From NCBI GenBank assembly GCA_016180275.1, contig JACPBN010000010.1, positions 1-15,985 of the forward strand: 15,985 nt of DNA, in the 5' to 3' direction. Origin of the DNA: Candidatus Woesearchaeota archaeon (GTDB taxonomy: Archaea; Nanobdellota; Nanobdellia; Woesearchaeales; UBA10200). The position numbers and the translations under genes are program-made. This document shows, piece after piece, positions 7,052 to 14,031 of the stretch; the first letter of the stretch is position 1, and every line of letters starts with the position of its first letter. The notes beneath the pieces were generated by a model, which saw nothing but the letters and a program-made list of their open reading frames with translations, ran no database searches and had not been told where the DNA came from.

Positions 7052-8434
7052 GTGAAGACTATTAGCAGAAAAAAATCACAAGCAGCGGAAACTGTGCAAG
7101 CTGAAAAAACTAATCTTGATAATACTGATCCGGCTGGGCCAGAGAATAAAAGCAGCACAGTTTCAAATACTGGCAGTCCTAATGTTGATGTTGAAAACTC
7201 ACAGCCAGAAATTAATATAGGCATGATTGGCCATGTTGACCATGGAAAAACAACCCTGACAGAAAAACTTTCTGGCAAATGGACAGATACACACAGCGAA
7301 GAGATTAAGAGAGGAATTACAATCAGATTAGGATATGCAGATGCAGTGATATATAAATGCAATTCATGCGCTTCTGCAGCAAGTGAGACTGAATCTTATG
7401 GAGTCAAAAAAATTTGTGTAAAATGCAATTCTCCTGCAATTCCTCTGAGAAAAATCAGCATAGTAGATGCGCCTGGTCATGAAAGCCTGATGGCAACAAT
7501 GTTATCTGGCAGCACTATCATGGATGGGGCTTTATTGCTGGTTGCTGTAAACGAACGCTGTCCACAGCCACAGACAAGAGAACATATAATGGCACTGCAA
7601 ATCGCAGGCATAAAAAACATTGTTATTGTTCAAAATAAGATTGATTTGGTGAGTGATGAAGATGCGCTTGCTAACTACAATGCAATTAAAGAATTCTTAA
7701 AAAACACACAATATGCAAATGCACCAATAATACCCTTATCTGCTGCACATAATGTTAATGTAGATGCTTTGGTAGAGGCTATTCAGACTTACATCCCAAC
7801 GCCAAAAAGAGACCAAAACTTAGATCCAGTAATGTTTATTGCCAGAAGCTTTGATATTAATAAGCCAGGATCTTTGCCTGAGAACATGCAGGGCGGAGTT
7901 TTGGGCGGTTCAGTCAAACAGGGAATTTTCAGAGTTGGAGATAAGATAGAGATTGCTCCTGGCAGAATGTTTGAGGAGAAAAACCAGAAAATCTGGAGGC
8001 CATTGACGACAACAATCACGGCATTAAAGACAGGAGGAAGTAATGTTGAACTTATTTATCCCGGCGGCTCAATTGCAATTTTGACTGGTTTAGATCCTGT
8101 AATTGTCAAATCTGACAGCTTATCCGGAAATATAGTTACGCTGCCTGGAAAACTTCCGCCTGTCTGGTCAGAGTTTAATTTGGAGGTTCATTTGCTTGAA
8201 AGAGTAGTTGGAGCAAAAGAAGATATGGTAGTTGAGCCGGTAAAAATGCTTGAGCCATTAATGTTGAATGTAAATACTGCAGCAACTGTCGGTGTTGTGT
8301 CAGAGCTGCGCAAAAAAGCAGTTAAATGCAAGCTAAAATTAGCAGTCTGCGCAAATATAGGAGAACGAGTTACAATTTCCAGAAGAATTGACAACAGATT
8401 TAGGCTGATTGGTTACGGGATTATATTGAAATAA
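7052..8434 (+). CDS. eif2g: Translation initiation factor aIF2 subunit gamma
   Basis: 460 aa. This GTPase carries Met-tRNAi to the small ribosomal subunit as part of the aIF2 alpha-beta-gamma heterotrimer. G motifs: GHVDHGKT (60-67), RGITIRLGYADA switch I, DAPGHE (G3), NKID (G4) and SAAHN (G5). A zinc knuckle formed by C-N-S-C and C-V-K-C pairs lies between G2 and G3, typical of the gamma subunit rather than EF-Tu or SelB. Domains II and III run to the conserved end RLIGYGIILK. The start is GTG at 7052; it adds about 50 low-complexity, Ser/Asn/Glu-rich residues before the usual beginning near QPEINIG. No better in-frame start exists before Met58, which lies within the first G-domain strand. 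No clear Shine-Dalgarno precedes it, so translation probably depends on the upstream small ORF. Confidence 0.95.
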   Translation: MKTISRKKSQAAETVQAEKTNLDNTDPAGPENKSSTVSNTGSPNVDVENSQPEINIGMIGHVDHGKTTLTEKLSGKWTDTHSEEIKRGITIRLGYADAVIYKCNSCASAASETESYGVKKICVKCNSPAIPLRKISIVDAPGHESLMATMLSGSTIMDGALLLVAVNERCPQPQTREHIMALQIAGIKNIVIVQNKIDLVSDEDALANYNAIKEFLKNTQYANAPIIPLSAAHNVNVDALVEAIQTYIPTPKRDQNLDPVMFIARSFDINKPGSLPENMQGGVLGGSVKQGIFRVGDKIEIAPGRMFEEKNQKIWRPLTTTITALKTGGSNVELIYPGGSIAILTGLDPVIVKSDSLSGNIVTLPGKLPPVWSEFNLEVHLLERVVGAKEDMVVEPVKMLEPLMLNVNTAATVGVVSELRKKAVKCKLKLAVCANIGERVTISRRIDNRFRLIGYGIILK

Positions 8435-8508
8435 TCTGTGCATTTCAAAAACGTAAAAGAATCAACGGTAAGAATGGCATTAATCATTGAAAACCAAGAA
8501 ATTTATCT

Positions 8509-8898
8509 TCACTCAATTATCTGATAAACATCAGGCTTATATGGAAGCGGTTGACTGCTTACATCATCAAACCATTTTCCATAAATACTTTTGAATGGAA
8601 TTCTCTGACTCAAATCTAAAGAGGTTTTTTTCATTGCTTTATATCCCTCTTTTTCTAAGAGTGAACTTATCGTAATTTGAGTTGCATAAGCATTGTTATC
8701 TTGTGTCTCCCGGATTCCGCCGAAGCCTATTTCCACACCGCCAAATTTTGCTGCTGATTCTGCTTCATGCCTCATGTCATAATAAGTATTTCCGCCGACT
8801 GTTTCAGACGAGAAATTTATTCCTAATTCTGAACATACTTTATCGAAATCTTCTCTGCTTACTCTTCCTTCCAAATCAATGAACCATGTGCCTGGCAT
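8509..8898 (-). CDS. Hypothetical 129-aa soluble protein
   Basis: Not recognised. Begins MPGTWFIDLEGRVSREDFDK, with no signal peptide or membrane segment. The Gly-rich middle (FGGVEIGFGGIRE, about 51-63) and balanced charge suggest a small alpha/beta cytoplasmic domain. The promoter is clear: TTTATAAA at 8934-8941, within the 92-bp repeat copy R1, gives a start about 10 bases before the ATG, so the leader is very short. It lies convergent to aIF2-gamma (75-bp gap). It shares its promoter sequence with the TPR gene at 9141-9701, which suggests common regulation. Codon use looks like its neighbours. Confidence 0.6.
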   Translation of the reverse strand: MPGTWFIDLEGRVSREDFDKVCSELGINFSSETVGGNTYYDMRHEAESAAKFGGVEIGFGGIRETQDNNAYATQITISSLLEKEGYKAMKKTSLDLSQRIPFKSIYGKWFDDVSSQPLPYKPDVYQIIE

Positions 8899-8933
8899 TT
8901 TGATTACCCGTGATATGTTGATAGCATAGCTAC

Positions 8934-9026
8934 TTTATAAATTTTGCGGCATAGTAACCCCTTTAAAGTGAATAAACTCTATACCGCCAGAATCTGCATG
9001 TTATAAGCCGTAATGCGCAATTCATG
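8934..9026 (-). repeat. Direct repeat R1 with TATA promoter
   Basis: 93 bp, nearly identical to R2 at 9726-9817 (two substitutions and a 1-bp indel in the aligned block). On the minus strand it holds, in order, the last codons and stop of a decayed reading frame, an inverted repeat (CTATACCGC against GCGGCATAG here, one mismatch) enclosing an AT palindrome CTTTAAAG, an A-rich BRE-like run and TTTATAAA, the TATA box of the 8509-8898 gene. It ends at the TATA box. The palindromes could be a terminator for the upstream frame or an operator for the downstream gene. Confidence 0.8.
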
Positions 9027-9110
9027 AGGAAAAATCTTTTTTATTTCAGGTGTTGAAAGAATATATTCAATTGCATTTGTGTCAGAATTCCTTCTTGTAA
9101 TGCTTTTGAC
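8979..9110 (-). pseudogene. C-terminal remnant of an unidentified gene
   Basis: An open frame of 43 codons with no start codon, closed upstream by a stop, reads SDTNAIEYILSTPEIKK, then IFPHELRITAYNMQILAV and TAG. It looks like the end of a real protein: charged and hydrophobic residues alternate and it ends at a hairpin. Its last 13 codons lie inside repeat R1 and recur in R2, where the rest is missing. It lies just downstream of the TPR gene stop. The parent gene is not recognised. Confidence 0.4.
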
Positions 9111-9140
9111 TCAATTGTTCCTTGTCAGGAATTCCTAGTT

Positions 9141-9701
9141 TTAGTTTAGAGTTTGGAAAAGATTTTGCATAACTATTAAACTTATTTTTTGATAGTCTGC
9201 TTTTGCAGGTTCAGGATGGCCCATTAACCTATAGCAATTTCCACGAAGACGATACAAGAATGGATTGTTAGGATCAAGCTCTATGGCTTTTGTTAAATCA
9301 GCAACTGCCTCCTCGTATCTTTTTAAAGATACAAATGCCACCCCGCGAGCATTATACGCTTTTGGATTGTTACGCTCAAGCTCTATGGCTTTTGTTAAAT
9401 CAGCAACTGCCTCCTCGTATCTTTTTAAAGAAACAAATGCCACCCCGCGAGTATTATACGCTGCTGGATTGTTAGGATCAAGCTCTAGGACTTTTGTTAA
9501 ATCAGCAACTGCCTCCTCGTATCTTTTTAAACAAACAAATGCCACCCCGCGATTATTATACGCTAGTGGATTGTTAGGATCAAGCTCTAGGGCTTTTCCA
9601 TATAAAGATATTGCAATATCAAGATGAGCTTGATTATTACCTAGAAGAATACCCTTACTCAAATGTGTTTCTGCTTTATCTAATATTAGTTCCAAATTCA
9701 T
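9141..9701 (-). CDS. Tetratricopeptide (TPR) repeat protein
   Basis: 186 aa made almost entirely of TPR units of 34 residues: AISLYGKALELDPNNPLAY, then three near-identical copies of NRGVAFVSLKRYEEAVADL followed by TKAIELDPNNP, and a degenerate last unit (YRLRGNCYRLMGHPEPA). TPR stacks form a groove for protein partners; there is no catalytic domain, signal peptide or TM segment, so it is a soluble scaffold. The TATA box TTTATAAAT at 9726-9733 lies in repeat R2 about 25 bases from the ATG, so the mRNA is probably leaderless. Neighbouring units are nearly identical at the DNA level (102-bp period), which points to recent expansion. Partner unknown. Confidence 0.85.
   Translation of the reverse strand: MNLELILDKAETHLSKGILLGNNQAHLDIAISLYGKALELDPNNPLAYNNRGVAFVCLKRYEEAVADLTKVLELDPNNPAAYNTRGVAFVSLKRYEEAVADLTKAIELERNNPKAYNARGVAFVSLKRYEEAVADLTKAIELDPNNPFLYRLRGNCYRLMGHPEPAKADYQKISLIVMQNLFQTLN
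9262..9567 (-). repeat. Three 102-bp tandem repeats within the TPR gene
   Basis: Unit boundaries taken at the shared GGATTGTTA/TACG motif start at 9262, 9364, 9466 and 9568, exactly 102 bp (34 codons) apart. Three full units differ at only a few bases each, including silent changes. The period is a multiple of three, so gain or loss of a unit keeps the frame. Confidence 0.85.
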
Positions 9702-9725
9702 TTTAATAAGAGAAATAACTTGCCA

Positions 9726-9817
9726 TTTATAAATTTTGCGGTATAGTAACCACTTTAAAGTGAATAAACTCTATACCGCCAGAATCTGCATGTTATAAGC
9801 CGTAATGCGCATTCATG
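9726..9817 (-). repeat. Direct repeat R2 with TATA promoter
   Basis: 92-bp copy of R1, 792 bp away in the same orientation. Here the inverted repeat is perfect (CTATACCGC with GCGGTATAG, 9 bp) and encloses a perfect 12-bp palindrome CACTTTAAAGTG. On the minus strand the A-rich BRE-like run and TTTATAAAT follow directly and serve the TPR gene. It carries only the last 13 codons of the decayed frame that R1 carries in longer form. Confidence 0.8.
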
Positions 9818-9921
9818 GCTCATTTCTTTTACGCACAATACTTAAAAATACTGGCGCAATCTTAAACTCAAAACTTTAATGCTGTAAGCTTGGAGTGTTG
9901 AAATTCTAGAAGAGCAACTGC

Positions 9922-9955
9922 TTTATATATTTTGCCTGCTAATAATCTGTCAGGC
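9922..9955 (-). promoter_or_regulatory. Hairpin and TATA box downstream of topA
   Basis: After the topA stop the minus strand has a short hairpin (GCCTG...CAGGC, arms at 9951-9955 and 9934-9938) and then AAAATATATAAAG, a good TATA box (about 9922-9933) predicting a minus-strand start near 9898. The only downstream sequence before the TPR promoter is about 80 nt of unexplained DNA plus R2, with no good ORF. It may drive a short non-coding transcript or be the relic promoter of the decayed gene whose tail lies in R2. Confidence 0.4.
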
Positions 9956-9959
9956 TTTA

Positions 9960-12302
9960 TTAGTTATTTTCTTCACTTTCTTTCTCTTCATTACTTCTTT
10001 CTTTCTCTTCATTACTTTCTTCTTTACTCTCTTCCTCTTTCCCTTTAAAATTAAAACTGCCCAGTTTCTTCACAAACCTGCATGTTGGATATGTGCTGCA
10101 GCCTAAGAATGCGCCGTAGAGGCTTTTCCTGACAACCTGCTTCCCTAAATTGCACTTAGGGCATTTTTTTTCAATTTTACCGGATGAGAGATCGTCAACT
10201 AATTTCTGTGCAGAATCATCAAGCTTCTTTCCGGGGCATGATTTATTCAGGCAGACTTCCTGCGGTCTTTTGGTCTTGCATTCCGGGTATTTATTGCATG
10301 CAGCAAAAAAACCGAATTTTCCTCTGCGAATTTGAAGCTCTCCAGTTTTGCACGCAGGACATGCTCCCAGATTACTCATCTCGTCTCTTGTATCAATATT
10401 TGCCTGTTTAAGCTCTTCACCTATCTCTTTTTCTCTTTGCTTAAACTCATCCATTGTTTTAGTAAGGATGTCTTTTGCTTCGTCAATAATCTCTGCAGGA
10501 TTTTTTTTATTTTCCCTGATCTCTTCCATCTCAAGCTCAAAATGCCTGGTAAGCTCTTCATCAATTATTTTTGGGCAGTGTTTCTCCAGGGTTTCGCATG
10601 TCTTAATTCCAAGTTCTGTTGCCTCCATTGATTTGCCGTCTATATAACCGCGATGGTATAATGTATCTACAATTTCGCTTCTTGTAGCTTTTGTTCCCAG
10701 ATTTCTTTTCTCAAGCTCTTTTATGATGCTTGCTTCTGTGTACCTTGGAGGCGGCTGGGTTTCTTTGTCATGCAGAATTATCTTTTCAACAGTAATTGCA
10801 TCTCCTTTCCCGACTTTAGGAAGCTCCTCTTCCTTAAACATTGTAAATCTGCCGTAAAGCGTGTGCCAGCCTGGATTGGCTGTTGTTGTGCCTTTTGCAA
10901 TAAATATCTCATGCCTGCAATCTATCTCAATCTTTACCGTCTCTCTTGTAGCTGGTTCTCCAAATGTCGCCAAAAATCTTCTGACAATCAAATCATAAAT
11001 ATTTTTCTTATCATGGTCCAGTGCTTTTGGGGCAATTCCTGTAGGATAGATAGCAGGATGCGCAGGATCAGTTTTTTTGCCGTTGTTTGGCTTCAGGATT
11101 TGTTTGCCAAGCAGATATTCTGCGCCTTTTGCATATTCTTTTTGTTTAGCAAGCAGATTAAGAATTTTTTTAAATCCCACCTTCTCTGATAATTGCTGTG
11201 AAGAAGTTCTTGGATATGAGATATGGCCCCCGATATAAAGCTCTTGGGCAATTTCAAGTGTTCTTTTTGGCGAGATTCTTACTGTTTTGGAAGCTTCAAG
11301 CTGCAAGCTTGTCAAGTCAAAAGGCACAGGAGGAGCTTGCTGAAATAGATTTTTATCAACTGCAGATATGAGTGCTTCTTTTGCGCCATTTAATTTGGAC
11401 ATTACAGCATCTGCTTTCTTCTTCTCCCAGAATTTATCTTCCTTGTGCCAGGCATCTATTTTCTTGTTTGCAGATTTGCTTTTATCAGCATTCCCTGCTA
11501 ATTCTATCTGCCAGTATGGTTCTGACTTAAATTTTTTTATTTCTCTTTCTTTGTCAACAATAAGCTTTAGTGCAGGGCCTTGGACACGTCCAGTGCTTAA
11601 AATTTTAAACATTCCTGCTTTTTTTATAGCAAACATAAGGGCTCTGCTTGTGTTAATGCCCCAATACCAATCAAGAATATGCCTTGTCTCGCCTGCATTA
11701 GCCTGCCCCCAGTCCAGATGTTTTGATAGCTGCCCATATGCTTCAACTAAATCTTCTTTTGTCAATGTAGAAAACTTCATTCTCTGTGCATCTTTTTGCT
11801 TGCATGCAAACCTGATAATATTTAAGCCAATAACCTCTCCTTCAATATCATAATCTGTTGCAACAACATAGCTGGAAGCATTTTTTGCAAGCTGCTTAAT
11901 GGTAGAAAGATATTTTTGCGTAAACGCGCTGTTTTTATTAGTCTCGCTAACAGGCTTCCATTCAATGTCAAAAACCGGGAAATTATATTTTGATTTTGTT
12001 TTCTTAGTGTTTGTTTTTCCTTTATTTTCACTTTCTGCATCAGAAGAACCTGTTTTCTTCTTCTCTTCATCATCTTTTCTTTCTACTAACCCATATAAAT
12101 GGCCGACTGCGCAAGTAACCGCAATATCTTGGTTTCCATGAGCTATCCTATAATAGGGGGCTCCTTTGCCTCCTTCTTTAATTGCTTTGCCATCTGCTAA
12201 TGCATCTGCTATTTTCTTTGCTGCATTTGGCTTTTCAGTTATGATAAGCTGATAAGCTTCGCCAATATTTGGTTTATTTGTATTCTTGCTTAATTTTGCC
12301 AT
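9960..12302 (-). CDS. topA: DNA topoisomerase I, archaeal type IA
   Basis: 780 aa from the chosen ATG. Relaxes negatively supercoiled DNA through a transient 5'-phosphotyrosine. A Toprim domain (YQLIITEKPNAAKKIADAL near residue 20; metal-binding D150-Y-D-I-E-G) is followed by the type IA core with catalytic Tyr363 in GHISYPRTSS and a conserved EASIIKELEKRNLGTKATR segment. The C-terminal third has zinc-finger modules (CPACKTGE...CNKYPEC; CLNKSC; CPKCNLGK...CSTYPTC) and an acidic Glu/Ser/Asn tail with an internally repeated NEEKE motif. The start at 12302 (MAKLSKNTN) is preferred because the family begins near LIITEKP; an in-frame ATG at 12365 would add 21 hydrophobic, unconserved residues. Both starts have a TATA-like box about 25-30 bases upstream (TTATAA near 12390; ATTATATTT near 12330), so the longer form cannot be excluded. 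Confidence 0.93.
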   Translation of the reverse strand: MAKLSKNTNKPNIGEAYQLIITEKPNAAKKIADALADGKAIKEGGKGAPYYRIAHGNQDIAVTCAVGHLYGLVERKDDEEKKKTGSSDAESENKGKTNTKKTKSKYNFPVFDIEWKPVSETNKNSAFTQKYLSTIKQLAKNASSYVVATDYDIEGEVIGLNIIRFACKQKDAQRMKFSTLTKEDLVEAYGQLSKHLDWGQANAGETRHILDWYWGINTSRALMFAIKKAGMFKILSTGRVQGPALKLIVDKEREIKKFKSEPYWQIELAGNADKSKSANKKIDAWHKEDKFWEKKKADAVMSKLNGAKEALISAVDKNLFQQAPPVPFDLTSLQLEASKTVRISPKRTLEIAQELYIGGHISYPRTSSQQLSEKVGFKKILNLLAKQKEYAKGAEYLLGKQILKPNNGKKTDPAHPAIYPTGIAPKALDHDKKNIYDLIVRRFLATFGEPATRETVKIEIDCRHEIFIAKGTTTANPGWHTLYGRFTMFKEEELPKVGKGDAITVEKIILHDKETQPPPRYTEASIIKELEKRNLGTKATRSEIVDTLYHRGYIDGKSMEATELGIKTCETLEKHCPKIIDEELTRHFELEMEEIRENKKNPAEIIDEAKDILTKTMDEFKQREKEIGEELKQANIDTRDEMSNLGACPACKTGELQIRRGKFGFFAACNKYPECKTKRPQEVCLNKSCPGKKLDDSAQKLVDDLSSGKIEKKCPKCNLGKQVVRKSLYGAFLGCSTYPTCRFVKKLGSFNFKGKEEESKEESNEEKERSNEEKESEENN

Positions 12303-12401
12303 TGTGCTTTGAATATGATGTATGGAAATATAATTGCCAAAAATCACTAAAATTAAATAATCCATGTAAAAGTATTAAAATTAACTTAAAGTTATAAATG
12401 C

Positions 12402-12516
12402 CTTATATAAAAATGTTTGTAAAACAAGTTGTGCACAGCCGATATTAATTGCAGGCAGAGCTACAGCCGCCGTTGGCCCTTTTGCAAATTCACTTTTAAT
12501 GATTAAAAGTGGATTT
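12402..12516 (+). other. GC-rich island with TATA box and long palindrome
   Basis: In the 353-bp gap between topA and tRNA-Ser, CTTATATAAAAAT (12402-12414) is a plus-strand TATA box predicting a start near 12430. The following 50 bases (12436-12485) are clearly richer in G and C than their surroundings and contain repeated CAGCCG and CCGCCG motifs. Next comes a palindrome, CACTTTTAAT-g-ATTAAAAGTG (12491-12511), extendable to 15 bp per arm (12486-12516). No ORF is supported. It could be a short non-coding RNA with its terminator hairpin. The rest of the gap to 12660 shows nothing I can name. Confidence 0.35.
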
Positions 12517-12669
12517 CAAAACTAGAGGTATACTCAGAGCAAATAATTATCAAACATTTGTCTGCTTTTCGTAATAAGAAAACGTAATTTTTATGTTCGG
12601 AGATTTGTTGCCTTTGCTATATAACGAGGCTTTCATGGCATAACAACCTAGAATAATCAGATGTAAAAC

Positions 12670-12696
12670 GCTTGTGTCGCAGGGTGCGACACAAGC
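12670..12696 (-). terminator. Perfect 12-bp hairpin after tRNA-Ser
   Basis: GCTTGTGTCGCA and TGCGACACAAGC form a perfect 12-bp stem with a 3-base loop. Read on the minus strand it lies 22 nt downstream of tRNA-Ser and is followed by GTTTTA, so it has the form of an intrinsic terminator. A hairpin this strong is unusual for archaeal termination and may instead protect or process the tRNA 3' trailer. Confidence 0.5.
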
Positions 12697-12718
12697 AGCG
12701 TTCTTATACGCGCACTAA

Positions 12719-12802
12719 CGCCGCCACCCAGATTTGAACTGGGATATCCCGAAGGAAATCAGCTCTCAAGGCTGACGCAGTACCGGATTGTGCCATGGCG
12801 GC
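12719..12802 (-). tRNA. tRNA-Ser(UGA)
   Basis: 84 nt. Acceptor stem GCCGCCA pairs perfectly with TGGCGGC, discriminator G. The anticodon arm TCAGC-CTTGAGA-GCTGA has anticodon TGA. The long variable arm (TTCCTTCGGGA region) is the class II hallmark of serine tRNAs. The T arm CCCAG-TTCAAAT-CTGGG is perfect. CCA is not encoded. It decodes UCA and, by wobble, other UCN codons. Confidence 0.95.
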
Positions 12803-12823
12803 ATAAAATACAGGAGATGATTA

Positions 12824-12838
12824 ATTTATTTAAAAGCT
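12824..12838 (-). promoter_or_regulatory. TATA promoter of tRNA-Ser
   Basis: On the minus strand AAGCTTTTAAATAAAT lies about 25 bases upstream of the mature 5' end, the expected archaeal spacing for a tRNA with little or no 5' leader. Confidence 0.5.
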
Positions 12839-12907
12839 TTGTTATTGCAGAAATATAAAAACACTCAAAATAATTATGGCTCTAAATCAGATTATACCGC
12901 CATTACC

Positions 12908-13963
12908 TTACTTAACTTCAATCATTATCTTCTCCTGCTCGATTATCTCAAAGAATGTGACTAATAATGCAAGTATTACAGGGCCAACTATAAAACCAAT
13001 AACCCCAAATAATGACAGGCCGCCTATAACGCCTACAATTATGAAGATAGGATGGATATTTGCTCTCTCAGCTATAATCTTTGGCTTCATGAAAAATTCT
13101 AATCCGGAAATAAATATTAAACTATAGATAAATAGCAATATCCCGGATGTCACATAACCGTTTAAGATTAATGTAACGCATGCAACAATCCAGACAACAC
13201 TTCCGCCTATCATCGGCAATAATGCCAATAATGCAATAACAATGCCCCAGAAAATTGGCGAGGGTATTCCAAAAAGCCAGAAACCAAAAGCACCAAAAAC
13301 CCCGGCAGCTAATGCAATTATCAAATGCCCGTAAACAACAGCAAATATAGTGTCATTAAACTGCTTTACTAATGATTTTTCATGATGCTCTTTTAAAGTA
13401 AAGATTGCTCTCGAGCGGTTAAAAATATGCTCTCCGTCCCGTATCAAAAAGAATGCAATGAACAGAGCAACTATAAACTCAACTAATCTTTTAGGGATGC
13501 TGAAAACAAAATTGTCTATCGAATTTGTCAATAGATCCCTTAATTTAACAAGATATTCCTTAATGTAGTATTGCAGTTTTAGATTGTCTTTCATGAAATT
13601 TATTTTATTGCAAAGCGCGGGATTTGCATTGCAGTCAATGCCCAAGAGGTTGCCGCTGACAAGGCGCTGCTCACCTAGGGTATAAATGACAAAGACTTCT
13701 TTCAGCAGCGTATTAAGCATCCAGAAAAAAGAAAGCGTAATGACAAGGAATATTATGCAAAATACTATTACTGAACATATCCATTTTTTTTTTATATATT
13801 TGTTTATGAATTTAAATAAAGGGTAAAATATGTAAGCTAATACAATTGCAGTCAAAGCAGCTGTTAACACAGGCTTCACAATTAAATAGGAGGTAACAAG
13901 CACTACCAAAAAGAAAATCATCATAACATACTTGGAATATGACTTAGGATCAAACAATGACAT
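12908..13963 (-). CDS. AI-2E family (PerM/UPF0118) membrane transporter
   Basis: 351 aa with about eight hydrophobic helices: two N-terminal (about 14-50), one near 62-85, then after a soluble segment (about 88-145) a cluster from about 155 to 345. The layout and the conserved C-terminal block (LFGVIGFIVGPVILALL, preceded by KPKIIAERANIHPIFIIVGV) are those of the AI-2E family exporters. Substrates of most members are unknown; some are Na+/H+ antiporters and some export autoinducer-2. The soluble loop holds two cysteines (GIDCNANPALC). The start ATG has an AGAGGA purine box, and ATATAAAA lies about 20 bases upstream. It follows the 157-aa membrane gene by 68 bp on the same strand, so co-expression is possible. 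Family assignment is strong; substrate is not inferable. Confidence 0.85.
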   Translation of the reverse strand: MSLFDPKSYSKYVMMIFFLVVLVTSYLIVKPVLTAALTAIVLAYIFYPLFKFINKYIKKKWICSVIVFCIIFLVITLSFFWMLNTLLKEVFVIYTLGEQRLVSGNLLGIDCNANPALCNKINFMKDNLKLQYYIKEYLVKLRDLLTNSIDNFVFSIPKRLVEFIVALFIAFFLIRDGEHIFNRSRAIFTLKEHHEKSLVKQFNDTIFAVVYGHLIIALAAGVFGAFGFWLFGIPSPIFWGIVIALLALLPMIGGSVVWIVACVTLILNGYVTSGILLFIYSLIFISGLEFFMKPKIIAERANIHPIFIIVGVIGGLSLFGVIGFIVGPVILALLVTFFEIIEQEKIMIEVK

Positions 13964-14031
13964 TTTTATTTCCTCTTTTTATATCCGGTTTAATAAGCAA
14001 AACTCTTTTAGCCTTTAACCCTATTCCAATT

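Noticed and set aside
9265..9627. 120-aa repetitive plus-strand ORF
   Set aside because: Antisense of the TPR repeats; the minus frame has the TPR consensus and a promoter.
10770..11853. Plus-strand ORFs of 139 and 161 aa opposite topA
   Set aside because: Lie antisense to the conserved topoisomerase core; composition is Phe/Cys/Ser-rich as expected from a shadow frame.
12303..12365. 21-residue N-terminal extension of topoisomerase I
   Set aside because: Hydrophobic and unlike the family start; the internal ATG at 12302 fits better, although a TATA box suits either.
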